Notes under the pieces: model-generated
What the model was told of the DNA's origin: nothing
What the model saw: only the letters and a program-made list of their open reading frames with translations
Databases searched by the model: none
Assembly (NCBI GenBank): GCA_910587755.1
Contig: CAJUNZ010000002.1
Location: forward strand, 21,774 to 85,773
Direction: 5' to 3'
DNA: 64,000 nucleotides
Source of the DNA: an uncultured Acetatifactor sp.
Lineage (GTDB): Bacteria; Bacillota; Clostridia; Lachnospirales; Lachnospiraceae
Position numbers and translations under genes: made by a program
Shown: in pieces, positions 44,168-54,100 of the stretch
Layout: every line of letters starts with the position of its first letter
How positions within the stretch are numbered: position 1 is the stretch's first letter

Positions 44168-45364
44168 CTATAGAAACCATTCCTTCATCACACCAAGCAC
44201 CTTCACCAGTTCTTCCTCCGTAATTATATAGGGCACCATAGCATACATATAGTTCAGAAAAGGCCGGCTGAACACACCCCGCTCATAGGCAAACTGCTGG
44301 AATCCCTCCAGGAAAGCCCCCTCCTTCACCTCAACACAGACACAGGCCCCCATCATACGAACCTGGCGGATTTCAGGATGTTCCAGCCCCGCCATCTCCC
44401 GTCTGGTGATCTCCTCAATACGGTGGATCCGGGACAGATACTCCCCCTCCTCAAACAGCTCAATGGACTTCAGCGCCACACTGCAGGCAAGAGCATTTCC
44501 CATAAATGTGGGACCATGCATAAGGGCCTTCTGGGGCTCCTCCCCGTAGAACCTCTCATACACCTTATGGCCGGCAACAGTGACAGCATGTCCCATGTAG
44601 CCGCCGGTGAGAGCCTTGCCCAGCACCAGTATGTCCGGCAGCACAAGATCAGCCACAAAGCGATTCCCCGTCCTTCCAAAGCCTGTTGCCACTTCATCGA
44701 AGATCAGCAGGACTCCATACCTGTCACACAGCTCCCTTGCTCTCTGGAGGAAGGATATGTCATACATTCTCATGCCCCCTGCACCCTGAAGGAGGGGTTC
44801 CACAATAAAGCAGTTCAGTTCCCGGTGATACCTGGCAAAAGCCTCCTCCAGCGCCGGTATCTGCGTGGGAATATGAATCACATTCTTTTTTTCACCGTAA
44901 GCTTCCAGAATAAAGTGATAGTCTTCGTCATCCCCCACTTCCATCGCCTTAAACGTATCCCCGTGGTATGCATGGGTCAGAGAGAGTACCTTCGTCCTCT
45001 CCAAGTCTCCCTGATTGACATAATACTGCAAAGCCATTTTTAATGCAACTTCCACCGCCACACTTCCCGAATCGGAGAAAAAGCAATAATCCAGGTCCCC
45101 CGGCAGCCATTCTTCCAGCTTCCGGGCCAGTTTCTGCACCGGCTCATGAGTCAGCCCTCCCAGCATCACATGGGAGAACCTGTCCGCCTGAGTCTTGATG
45201 GCCTCTGTCAGAACCGGATGTTTATACCCATGGATCACACTCCACCAGGAGGAAACTGAGTCGATAAGCTTTTTATCCCTGGTATGGAGATACACTCCCT
45301 GGGCATCCGTGATCTCATAGGGTGTCTTCATCGTCTTCATCTGCTGATAGGGATACCAGATCAT
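44168..45364 (-). CDS. bioA: Adenosylmethionine-8-amino-7-oxononanoate aminotransferase
   Basis: BioA makes 7,8-diaminopelargonate from KAPA with SAM as amino donor, using PLP. SSWWSVIHGYKHP near residue 39 and GGLTHEPVQKLA are BioA-specific. The PLP lysine is in LVLGKALTGGYMG. The length of 398 residues is normal. The ATG at 45364 follows AAGGAAGG at good spacing; a GTG nine bases earlier is an alternative. It is the last gene of the bio operon, 128 bp after bioD. Confidence 0.95.
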   Translation of the reverse strand: MIWYPYQQMKTMKTPYEITDAQGVYLHTRDKKLIDSVSSWWSVIHGYKHPVLTEAIKTQADRFSHVMLGGLTHEPVQKLARKLEEWLPGDLDYCFFSDSGSVAVEVALKMALQYYVNQGDLERTKVLSLTHAYHGDTFKAMEVGDDEDYHFILEAYGEKKNVIHIPTQIPALEEAFARYHRELNCFIVEPLLQGAGGMRMYDISFLQRARELCDRYGVLLIFDEVATGFGRTGNRFVADLVLPDILVLGKALTGGYMGHAVTVAGHKVYERFYGEEPQKALMHGPTFMGNALACSVALKSIELFEEGEYLSRIHRIEEITRREMAGLEHPEIRQVRMMGACVCVEVKEGAFLEGFQQFAYERGVFSRPFLNYMYAMVPYIITEEELVKVLGVMKEWFL

Positions 45365-45492
45365 TGGAACCACCTTCCTTTCTATTATGTCAGATCCTGA
45401 TTAAAATTTTGAGGTTTTCTAAAGCCTTGGGCTCTTTCTTTCCCATGAGTATCCATTTCTGACCAAATGTCCTGCCTGAATGGACAGCAGAA

Positions 45493-46188
45493 TCAGACCT
45501 CATACAGGGATACCAGCAGTTCCGGATCCATATCCAGTTCTTCTGCCCCCTCTTTTACACAGGCCAGGGTTCTAAGCCCTGTCCTGTGCTCACACATGCG
45601 CACATTGTCCTCCTCCATAATATCTCCCTTATGGAAGCGGTTATAGACAATACCTTTGACAGGAATGCCCCGGGCGCGCATATATTCCGCGGTCAGGACC
45701 ACACTGTTGATGGTGCCAAGACCTGCATGGGCAACCAGAAGGCAGGACAGACCAAGTCTGCGGATCACATCCTCCAGCCATATCTCTTCCTGGTCAAAGC
45801 AGACCGGGCAGAGAATACCGCCGCTTCCCTCCATGGTCACATAGTCATATCTGGCACACACCTCCCAAAATCCCTTCTCCACCACATCCATCCGCACCGG
45901 ATTTCCCTCCAGGCGGGAGGCCAGATGGGGCGATACCCCATGCTCATACACATAGGGACACATCTGGTCAAGAGACTGCTCTATGCCTGAAATCTTCTTC
46001 ACATAAAGGGCGTCTCCGGGAAGGAGATCACCATCCTCCCCCCGTTCATTGCCGCTCATGGCTGCCTTATAGTAGCCCGCCGATCTGCCGCTTTCCTTTA
46101 ATTTTTTTACCATCAGGCCCGCCACGTAAGTCTTCCCCACATCCGTTCCCGTTCCTACTATGAAAATTTTTCTGCTTCTCTCACTCAT
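45493..46188 (-). CDS. bioD: ATP-dependent dethiobiotin synthetase
   Basis: BioD closes the ureido ring of dethiobiotin from diaminopelargonate and CO2. The P-loop FIVGTGTDVGKTYVAGLMVKK is at the N-terminus, and the substrate loop is YVTMEGSGGILCPV. About 231 residues, normal length. The ATG at 46188 overlaps the bioB stop by 8 bp; a TTG at 46206 is an alternative. Confidence 0.94.
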   Translation of the reverse strand: MSERSRKIFIVGTGTDVGKTYVAGLMVKKLKESGRSAGYYKAAMSGNERGEDGDLLPGDALYVKKISGIEQSLDQMCPYVYEHGVSPHLASRLEGNPVRMDVVEKGFWEVCARYDYVTMEGSGGILCPVCFDQEEIWLEDVIRRLGLSCLLVAHAGLGTINSVVLTAEYMRARGIPVKGIVYNRFHKGDIMEEDNVRMCEHRTGLRTLACVKEGAEELDMDPELLVSLYEV

Positions 46189-47155
46189 CACAAAGCCCTG
46201 CCTCAAATCCCAGCTCTTCTATCATCTGCATGTCCGTTCCCACTGTGATTCCCGCCGTGGTCAGCATGTCCCCGGAGATGGCGGCGTTGGCGCCGCTTTG
46301 GAAACAGCCCCTTCCCCTGTCACCCAGAAGTCCCCTGCCCCCTGCAAGCCGTATGGCGGCCTCCGGTATCAGAAAGCGGAACAGCGCCACGCAGCGCCGG
46401 GCCTCCTGGCTGGTCAAGGGCTGATTGTTTTCGTAGGGAGTCCCGGGAATGGGATTGAGCAGGTTCACCGGAATGGACTTCACCCCCAGTTCTCTGGCTG
46501 TCAGAACCATGTCTATGCGATCCTCCATGGTTTCCCCAAGCCCCAAAATACCGCCGGAACAGACGGAGAGTCCCGCTCTGCGGGCTGCCTTCAGCGTCTC
46601 AATCTTCTCCTGATATGTATGAGTGGTACAGACCTGGGGAAAAAATCTTGCGGAAGATTCCAGGTTGCAGTGTACCCGGGAAGCCCCGGCCCGCCGAATC
46701 TTATGAAACTGCTCTTCCCCCAGCAGACCGAAAGACACACAGACCTGAATGCCGGTTTCTCTGCAGATTACCCGTATGCTTTCGCAGGCCTGATCCACCT
46801 CCTGATCCGAAAGTTTCCTGCCCGATGTGACAATAGAGTACCGCAGCACTCCCTGCTGTGCGTTATGCCTGGCTCCTTCCAGAAGCTTTTCCGTGGGTAA
46901 AAGCCCATACGCTTCCGTACACCGGGCCTGATAATGGGCGCTCTGGGCACAGTATTTACAGTCCTCCGAGCAGCGGCCGCATTTACCGTTTACAATTGTG
47001 CAGATGTCAAATTTCTTTCCACATTTTTTCCTGCGAATCTCCTCCGCAGCCTCAGCCAGTTCTTCCAGCGGAGCCTCAGCCAGCGCAAGCGCCTCCTCCC
47101 TGGAGATTCCTCCCTGCTGCAGTGCTTTTTGTTTTAATTCTTCTACCATGCCCAT
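46181..47155 (-). CDS. bioB: Biotin synthase
   Basis: This radical SAM enzyme inserts sulfur into dethiobiotin. The cluster motif CSEDCKYC (CxxxCxxC) lies near residue 63, followed by QSAHY. CSGGILGLGET and NLLNPIPGTPYEN are standard. The ATG at 47155 has GAGG nine bases upstream; the frame also allows a TTG at 47173. It lies 14 bp after bioF. It needs [2Fe-2S] and [4Fe-4S] clusters. Confidence 0.96.
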   Translation of the reverse strand: MGMVEELKQKALQQGGISREEALALAEAPLEELAEAAEEIRRKKCGKKFDICTIVNGKCGRCSEDCKYCAQSAHYQARCTEAYGLLPTEKLLEGARHNAQQGVLRYSIVTSGRKLSDQEVDQACESIRVICRETGIQVCVSFGLLGEEQFHKIRRAGASRVHCNLESSARFFPQVCTTHTYQEKIETLKAARRAGLSVCSGGILGLGETMEDRIDMVLTARELGVKSIPVNLLNPIPGTPYENNQPLTSQEARRCVALFRFLIPEAAIRLAGGRGLLGDRGRGCFQSGANAAISGDMLTTAGITVGTDMQMIEELGFEAGLCDE

Positions 47156-47169
47156 CTTGCTATTCCTCT

Positions 47170-48348
47170 TCAATTCTTTTCATTCCTTTTCCATTGTCTC
47201 ACAGCAGTCCCAATCGCCCGGGCCGCCCCTGCCAGTTCTTCCCTGGTGTGAGTTGCCATCAGAGCCACCCGAAGAATTGCTTCTCCCTTCCTGACCGTGG
47301 GATATCGAATGGCCGGGATAAAATATCCTTCCTCCTGAAGCTGCCGGGATATCTCCATGGCCGCCTCCTCGTCTCCCACCAGAACAGGCACAATGGCTGT
47401 CTCTGATCGGGCAGGGATACCCTCTTCCTGAAGCTGTCCGCAGAACCATTTGACATTATCCTGAAGCCTGCGAACTCTCCAGGGCTCCTCTTCCAGCAGC
47501 TCCAGAGCCCGCTTTGCCGCTCCCATGGACACAGGGGAAAGAGAAGTGGAAAAAATGTAGCTCCTGGCCTTATTCTGCAGATATTCTGTCAGAACACGGG
47601 GACCGCAGACATATCCCCCTTCCGCTCCCAGAGCCTTGCTCAGAGTCCCCATCAGAATGTCTGTCCGCCCTTCCATATGGAAATATTCCTCACAACCCCG
47701 GCCTGAAGCTCCCACCACCCCCGTGGCATGGGCTTCGTCGATCATGGACAGCAGCCCGTAAGTGTCCGCCAGCTCCACAAGCCCTGGCAGATCCACGATA
47801 TCCCCGTCCATGCTGAACACACCGTCGCTGACGATAAGTCCCCTTCTGCCTGGATGGGCCAGAATTTTTTTCTCCAGATCAGCCATATCGTTGTGAGCGT
47901 AGATAACCGTCTCCGCTCCCGACTGCCTGCAGCCGTCAATGATGCTGGCATGATTCAGAGCGTCGCTGTAGATCACATCCCCTTTCCGGCATAAGACCGG
48001 AAGGATACCGCTGTTGGCGGCGAATCCTGTGTTAAACACCACCGCCCCTTCCCTGCCCTTAAACCGCGCCAGACTCTCCTCCAATTCCATATGTATCTTC
48101 GTAGTTCCGGTGGTGAGCCTGGAACCGCCGGAACCTGTGCCATACTCTCTCAGCACCTGCGCCGCGTACTCTTTGATGCAATCCTGGGCACATAAATCCA
48201 GATAAGAGTTGGAAGCCAGCATCAGCATGTCCCTGCCCCGATACTGAACATGGGAACTTTGAGCACTCTCGATCACTTTCACCTGGCGGTACAAATGCTG
48301 CTCCTGCAGCATGCCCAGCTCTTCTTCCATCCACCCCCATTTATTCAT
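47170..48348 (-). CDS. bioF: 8-amino-7-oxononanoate synthase
   Basis: BioF condenses pimeloyl-CoA and L-alanine to KAPA with PLP. Visible motifs are SNSYLDLCAQ, GTGSGGSRLTTGT, DEAHATGVVG and the PLP lysine loop GTLSKALGAEGGYVCG. The 392-residue length is typical. With BioW upstream in the same operon, its substrate is pimeloyl-CoA rather than the ACP thioester. Confidence 0.94.
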   Translation of the reverse strand: MNKWGWMEEELGMLQEQHLYRQVKVIESAQSSHVQYRGRDMLMLASNSYLDLCAQDCIKEYAAQVLREYGTGSGGSRLTTGTTKIHMELEESLARFKGREGAVVFNTGFAANSGILPVLCRKGDVIYSDALNHASIIDGCRQSGAETVIYAHNDMADLEKKILAHPGRRGLIVSDGVFSMDGDIVDLPGLVELADTYGLLSMIDEAHATGVVGASGRGCEEYFHMEGRTDILMGTLSKALGAEGGYVCGPRVLTEYLQNKARSYIFSTSLSPVSMGAAKRALELLEEEPWRVRRLQDNVKWFCGQLQEEGIPARSETAIVPVLVGDEEAAMEISRQLQEEGYFIPAIRYPTVRKGEAILRVALMATHTREELAGAARAIGTAVRQWKRNEKN

Positions 48349-48443
48349 GATTTTCCCCTGTCCCCCGCCTTTCTGCCAGGCTTTTTAAGCCCCTGCCTGC
48401 CGCCATTGCCCCTTTGGATCTACAATATCAATGTCTTATATTT

Positions 48444-49187
48444 CTACCGCTTTTCTTCCGGATCCACATGCACAAGCACCTTCTGCTGCTGCAGATATTG
48501 GATACACGCCTCCCGCTCCTGGGCATTTCCACGGAACAGAAAAACTCTTCCGCCCTGGGAGCTTCCCATCTCTTTCAGCCTGGTAATACGCACATATCCA
48601 AGCTCCCTGGCGGCAATATAGCCGGTGACATAATCCGGATCATCGGAAATGCATAACTCTGCCACAATATTGGGGTGATTCACTACTTTTGTGGCCAGAA
48701 CCAGAGCTTCGTTAAAATGATTCTTTCCGGTACACGCAGACTGCCTGGCCTTGTCCTCTGTCTCCATATCCATGTAAGTAGCCCGGATTCCCCTCTCTGC
48801 ATCCGGTTCCAGGCGCTCCAGTGTGTCCGCGTCCAGAAGCATGGCCCCCCGCATGGCATAGCTCTGGCTCCAGAGGGACAAAATCTCCTCCCCCCGCTCC
48901 AATCCCAGCCTGCGCAGACAGCCCAGAACTTTCTCCCGTCCCTCTTCTGCGTCTGCAGTCTCGAGGGTGGTCACGGCAAGGGCCGGAAGATGCAGTATCT
49001 CTGCTTCATCCACAGCCTCGATCTTCAGGTTGATAAAGTCCGGTTTTCCCTTTCCGTGGTCCAGCGCACGCCGCAGCAGCCGTGAACAGTACTGCTCCAG
49101 TTCCTTCTCCCGGACAATCTTCTCTGCGCCGGATATATGCCCTTCTTCTTTATTTGAAGCCCTCATTTTAATGCTGTAACGGTTCAT
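48444..49187 (-). CDS. bioW: 6-carboxyhexanoate-CoA ligase (pimeloyl-CoA synthetase)
   Basis: BioW activates pimelate to pimeloyl-CoA. The N-terminus YSIKMRASNKEEGHISGAEKI and the GAMLLDADTLERLEPDAERGIRATYMD core match the BioW family, ending with GSSQGGRVFLF. The 247-residue length is right. Its presence without bioC/bioH in the operon suggests the cell obtains free pimelate by uptake or from an unseen route. The ATG at 49187 has AAGGGG upstream. Confidence 0.93.
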   Translation of the reverse strand: MNRYSIKMRASNKEEGHISGAEKIVREKELEQYCSRLLRRALDHGKGKPDFINLKIEAVDEAEILHLPALAVTTLETADAEEGREKVLGCLRRLGLERGEEILSLWSQSYAMRGAMLLDADTLERLEPDAERGIRATYMDMETEDKARQSACTGKNHFNEALVLATKVVNHPNIVAELCISDDPDYVTGYIAARELGYVRITRLKEMGSSQGGRVFLFRGNAQEREACIQYLQQQKVLVHVDPEEKR

Positions 49188-49243
49188 TCTGTTTCCCCTT
49201 GTCTTTTTTTCACCGGCCTGCTGCACATGCCATATTTCTGCTG

Positions 49244-49801
49244 TCAGCTAAAACCAGGTTCCCTCCTTGTGAGACGCTTCATAACAGGATACATCACCGC
49301 CGCCCCTACAGCCGTAAACGCCATTCCCGGCAGAGCCGCAGCAATCAGTGCCAGAGGGTTTGTACCTGTGATCCCCCCAAGCACCAGCCTTCCCGCCGCC
49401 GTTCCCACAGGCCCGCTGATGGCAATGGTAATGGGATGTACGCCGAATACTGCCAGAATGCCGCCCGCTACAATACGGAATATCATAGAAATCGTGACAT
49501 TTACAATAGAATGAGTGCCCGTGAGCAGGTTGACTGCACTGGCCAGGACGCCAATCTGAATATACCTTTTAAAGCCAAAACAAGCGGCAACACAGACTGC
49601 AAAAGGTGCGGAAAGCTGAAACTCACACCCTGGAATGACACTGGGCAGTTTCAACATTCCCAAAACCGCAAGCAGTGCGGCAAACATGGCAGTTTCCGTC
49701 ATTTCCCTTACCTTTAATTTTGTGTTTTGTTTTGCATTTTCTTTTGCCTCAGATTTCACCCTTAGTTTTGGAATTTCATTTGCCACTTCCCTTTGTTTCA
49801 T
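49244..49801 (-). CDS. ECF transporter S component (first gene of the bio operon)
   Basis: This protein of about 185 residues has a basic N-terminal tail and five or six membrane segments (TAMFAALLAVLGMLKLP, AVCVAACFGFKRYIQIGV, and others), as in substrate-binding S components of energy-coupling factor transporters. It is not an obvious BioY. Being the first gene of a BirA-controlled pimelate-to-biotin operon, it may take up pimelate or biotin. The energising EcfA/EcfT proteins are not in the window and are normally shared. The ATG at 49801 has GAGG five bases upstream. Confidence 0.75.
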   Translation of the reverse strand: MKQREVANEIPKLRVKSEAKENAKQNTKLKVREMTETAMFAALLAVLGMLKLPSVIPGCEFQLSAPFAVCVAACFGFKRYIQIGVLASAVNLLTGTHSIVNVTISMIFRIVAGGILAVFGVHPITIAISGPVGTAAGRLVLGGITGTNPLALIAAALPGMAFTAVGAAVMYPVMKRLTRREPGFS

Positions 49802-49846
49802 GAGCACCTCTTATTATTCATATACTCTGTGTTTAGATACTCTTTG

Positions 49847-49875
49847 ATTATAGGAGATGGGCAGCAGACTGTCAA
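49847..49875 (-). promoter_or_regulatory. Consensus promoter of the bio operon
   Basis: Minus-strand TTGACA (49875-49870), a 17-base spacer and TATAAT (49852-49847) match consensus perfectly. It lies 45 bp upstream of the S-component gene. Confidence 0.93.
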
Positions 49876-49898
49876 CCCATTTTTTCCACAGTTGACAA
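49869..49898 (-). promoter_or_regulatory. BirA-type biotin operator overlapping the -35 box
   Basis: On the minus strand TTGTCAAC (49898-49891), 14 bases, and GTTGACAG (49876-49869) form the inverted repeat known for BirA operators (TTGTTAAC-N14/15-GTTAACAA). The downstream arm includes the promoter's -35 hexamer, so BirA-biotinyl-AMP binding should block RNA polymerase. Confidence 0.85.
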
Positions 49899-49911
49899 TC
49901 TCTTCCGGCAG

Positions 49912-50787
49912 CTAAATGCCATATGTTTTGTACAGCTCCCGGCGTTTGTCGCTATCCTTGGCAGCCAGAGCAATGACATCAAATTTCTTTTCCTGCAGCA
50001 AAGCCTGAATCAGTTTCGCAAACCGTTTTTCTCCTTTTTCTATTCCTTTTTCTATCCCCTTTATTTCTCCTCTGGCCTCCAGCATATCAAGATACTCACA
50101 CATAATAATTTCCTTCCCTCTATTCTGCCTTTTGCTTATTTCATCCACAAGTTCCGTAAATCTGCTGTCGCCTGTGAGGGCATACATCATTTCACACAGT
50201 GCCTGTGGATGCAGAATCTTCTGCCCGGATCGTCCCTCAAAACCGCCTTCGCTGAGAAAATCTGCCACAAAACCCATGTCACTGGTAAAACGCTTTCTGA
50301 CTTCTTCAGGCAGGTTTTTCATATAGTATACAGCCAGTTCTACCTCATCCACCAGCTGTAGATCCTCCGCCTCTGCGCCGTCCATCTCCAAGAGTTTTTT
50401 CAAGCTTAGAGGAATGCGGCTCCAACTGTGTGACCAGTCTAAAACCATGCCGGCCACCGGATACACAGGCCTGCTGGATTCCAACTGTGCCCTGTAGGCG
50501 CCCCCCTGGTAGGAAGCCTTCCGCAGTACCTGCTTTCTCCGTGCTTGGGTCTCATTTTCTATAATATATTGAGCGCGGACTTTTCCCTCTTCCACACGGC
50601 AGAAACTCACATCAGAAAACTGACTGTGCAGTTCCTTTTCCCGCCTGTAAAAGCTCTCCGTGGGAGCAGGCAGCAGTTTTGTCCCATCCATTACTTGCCT
50701 GCCGCCGCACACAAGGGCATTCCAACAATCTGCAAATACATCCTCACAGGACAGCAGCACTTTCTCAAGAATGTCTTTTTCAGCCAT
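49912..50787 (-). CDS. Rpn/PD-(D/E)XK nuclease-family (putative transposase-like) protein
   Basis: This 291-residue protein resembles the Rpn / 'recombination-promoting nuclease' group common in many copies in Lachnospiraceae. A predicted nuclease-like N-terminal half (VMDGTKLLPAPTESFYRREK... RVEEGKVRAQYIIENETQ) is followed by a helical segment and a C-terminal KGIEKGIEKGEKRFAKLIQALL stretch. The Asp-Glu-Gln (IENETQ) strand fits the PD-(D/E)XK core. A strong GGGAGG precedes the start. It lies between the bio promoter and the triple-vWA operon and is probably independent. Its role in the cell is unknown. Confidence 0.7.
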   Translation of the reverse strand: MAEKDILEKVLLSCEDVFADCWNALVCGGRQVMDGTKLLPAPTESFYRREKELHSQFSDVSFCRVEEGKVRAQYIIENETQARRKQVLRKASYQGGAYRAQLESSRPVYPVAGMVLDWSHSWSRIPLSLKKLLEMDGAEAEDLQLVDEVELAVYYMKNLPEEVRKRFTSDMGFVADFLSEGGFEGRSGQKILHPQALCEMMYALTGDSRFTELVDEISKRQNRGKEIIMCEYLDMLEARGEIKGIEKGIEKGEKRFAKLIQALLQEKKFDVIALAAKDSDKRRELYKTYGI

Positions 50788-51158
50788 TCTTATACACCTC
50801 CCTTCTCTATTTCCGGGAGCCAGTATAAACTCCCGCTCTTCTCTTTGATGCTTAAATAATTATTGGATAAAAGCAAGATTTTTCCCTGGAGTGGGAACCG
50901 ACAGCTCTGCCCGTCCCACAAGAATTGCTGAAAATAAATTTAATGTAAAAAGAAAATTTGCTTTCGTTTATAGTACCATATCTTGGCAGATTCATCAAGT
51001 CTTCTTTGAGATCTTTTGCATTTTTATATTATATTTTATCTTCTTTCCCTGCCGAACCCTTGGCATAAAAATAATATGATAAAACCGTAATGACCTTTCA
51101 AGAATGAAAGGTCATTACGTCGGCTGAAACAAATTCACTTTGGAAACAAGGCTCTCTC
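50788..51158. other. 371 bp intergenic region
   Basis: It contains the terminator of the vWA operon at 51081-51118 and an AT-rich stretch (50860-51080) that probably holds the promoter of the Rpn-like gene. The best -10 candidate there (TATAAA, reverse strand near 50967-50974) lacks a well-spaced -35. No gene is supported. Confidence 0.5.
51081..51118 (-). terminator. Terminator of the triple-vWA operon
   Basis: Arms 51087-51100 and 51105-51118 are a perfect 14 bp inverted repeat with a four-base loop. On the minus strand it is followed by GGTTTTATC and a further T-rich stretch, 40 bp after the vWA stop. Confidence 0.75.
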
Positions 51159-54100
51159 TTATCCGCCCCTCTGATCTTTTTTCTTTAGCAGGGCTGAGGT
51201 ATCCAGGGCCTGAGGCTCCGGTTTCCCACTCTTTTTCCTGGATTTTCCTGTGTTTTTATCCTGGACAGCAGAATTTTCTTTTCCGGATACATTTCTGGAT
51301 ACCTTCCCGGAAGCCTTGGAAGCAGCGTCGTCCACTCCACCCCCATCGGACTGGGAACTGCCCGCCCCCGTAATCCCATTCATGCCGAACTGGGTTCTCC
51401 CTCCCAAGGATATTCCTTCCTGTCCTGCGCCTGCCGGGATGCTTCCGGAGGCCTTCGCACCATCTGCTGTCCCCTTTCCGGACAGGCCAGACCCTGCTTC
51501 TCCCCGGCCTTCCCTTCGCCTTGTAGCACCTCCCAATGCCTTTCGCCTTGCCAGATATCCCCCCGCCATATGGTACAGCTTCGTGTCCTGGGGCCGGAAA
51601 CAGAACCTCCGCAGGGCAATGTCCACCACAAACCAGAGCAGTGCCGCCAAAATCAGCCATGGGGCCAGTTCATACCGCTCCCTGGTCCCTCCTTTCCGGC
51701 GCTGCCACAGATTTTCCTCCGGTTCAAGCCAGGCTCCATAGCGCTCCACAAAGGATGTAAAAGCCTCCGTGCCCACATCAAATTTATACTCGTCGGAATA
51801 CTGCACCGCAGCCGCAGTGGTAATGGCATTGGTAACTTCACCGCCATCGTTTCTCTGCACACCCAGGTTGTAGATACCAGTCACATCCGTTTCCAGAACC
51901 GCCTCATAGCGCCCTGGCGCCGTGGCCTGCAGAGGCGCCGTCATGGTATTGCCCTCCGGATCGGTGTACACTGCCTCCACTTTCGTGTCTTCCCCATAAT
52001 CAATGGCATGGTACACAATACTGGTACGGCCCCCTGCCGTATTCACATCCACCGAATCTTCACCAATCCCTGCGCTTCCCGCACTATAATCAATAATACG
52101 CCTCCACAGCTGCACATAATCTGCCTGTCCCGCAAATCCCGCCGTCCATTCATTTTTCACATCCGAGTTCCAGGCCACCGTGCGGCCCAGTCCATACTGC
52201 ATAACCGAGAGCACAGGATCATTCTTCTCCGAGGAGATCAGCACACGGGAAGTATGTTTCGGCGTGGCACTGATATAGCCGTAGATACTGGGCCATCCTG
52301 CCTCAAAAAGTCCTCTGGTGATCTCACTGCTGCTGACTCCAAGGCCAAAGACCCCGTTCTGCAGGTAAGTGTCCCCGCTCAGGAACACCTCCTGGGCGAA
52401 AATCTTCGGAATATCCTCAGCCATATCGGAATAGTAATACCGTCCGCCGCAGGCTTCGGCCAGCTGTTCCAGAAGCCTGGCATCAGAGCCGTCTCCCACC
52501 GCCACCGTGGAAAGCGTCACGTCCGCCTCCCTGTAGCCGGAGATAATGCTGTCATAATTCTTGCTCTCACCCTGACCGTCCGTAAGCAGAATCACATGGC
52601 GGATATCCGCGTCCCCTGCCGCCGCCCCTTTCAAGGCCGCCCACAGGGCAGGCTGGATGGTGGTACCCCCGCCCTCAGGGATAGTTCCAATCTGATTCTT
52701 GATAGCCTCCTTGTCAGAGGCTTCCGTGGGTTCCACTATCCATTCATATCTGTCATCAAATGCAATCACGCCCACATAATCTGTGTTCCGCATCTGGTCC
52801 ACAGCCGTCTTGGCAGCCTCCACCGCAAGATCCAGGCTTGTAGCCCCGCTTCCCATATCCGATCCCATGCTTCCGGAGTGGTCAATCACCATAATCATCA
52901 GCGTGGAAGGCACCTCATTCACCCCCCGCAGCTCCATCTCCACCGGCAGCACTGTCTCAAGCACACTCTCCCGGTAGCCCCCCAGGGCAAAACTGTCCTC
53001 CCCGCCGCAGCACACAAGCCCACAGCCATAGTCCTTCACATAAGTCTCCACATTTTCCAGAAAACCCTCCGGCAGATCGGCCAGAAACACATTTTCCAGA
53101 ATCACACTGCGAAATTCCAGAAGTCCTTCCAGGGTATGGGGTGCATTGTGCACAGACACCTTGCTGTAGCTGCATCCGGCACTGTCAAGCAGAGCCTCAA
53201 ACTGGCCACTGTCCTCGTTTTTGCCAGTCACCAGCAGCACTTTGGGCGCAGAATCCACCACGGCGTAGGCATGATAGCTGTCATTCTCCGGACAGGTATC
53301 CCCCGCCGCAGCCACCTTCACCTGGAAGCTCTGAATATTTTCCCCCTCCACCTCCTGGCGGAACTTAAACTGGTTGGCGCCCCTGTTTAAATGTACCTCA
53401 TAGGCAGCCGTCTGCATGGATCCCATCCAGATCTGAATCTGAGCGTCTGTCTCATAATTGCTCTCCACCGTCACAGTTATGGTATAGGCGTCCCCAGGAT
53501 ACAGGTAGCCGGGCAGCTCCACATTCTCCACATAGGCATCCTGCCCCTGCTCCACCTGGTAGAGACAGGCCAGAAGTTCCGTCTGGCCGGCCGCCAGGGC
53601 CGAAGCCGCCTTGGTCAGATCTCCTTTGGTCTGTCTGCCGTCCGTCAGAACCACCACCCGCCCGGCTCCCCCGGAGGGAATCATGGCCAGGGCCCGGAAC
53701 AGAGCATCCTCGAAATTTGTAGCCGTCTTATCCGGCATGGACATAATCCTGGAGGACTGCTTTTCCCGGGTGAGAAACTGTTCCACCAGAGAATTTTTTC
53801 CGAAAGTGACAATGCCGTACTGATTGTCCTGGGGCATTTTTTCCAGCGCATCCCCCAGACGCTCCTCCATCTCAGACAAATTCTGTTCGTTGCTGTTGGA
53901 GATATCCACCAGGAAAACCGTGGTATTCACGGCGTCCAGTCTGTGAACCGCCAGCCCAAACAGCGCCCCCAGAATCATGGCCGTGCCCGCCAGCCGCACC
54001 CCAAGGTAAAACCTGCCCCTGTACCGGGTCTGTCTCACATACAGGATCCATTCCGCCGCCGTCAGCGCCAGAATCAACACCAGCAGCACATTCCGCAGTT

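Noticed and set aside
51570..53390. 606-codon plus-strand frame opposite the triple-vWA gene
   Set aside because: It is antisense to recognisable vWA domains and has no family features.
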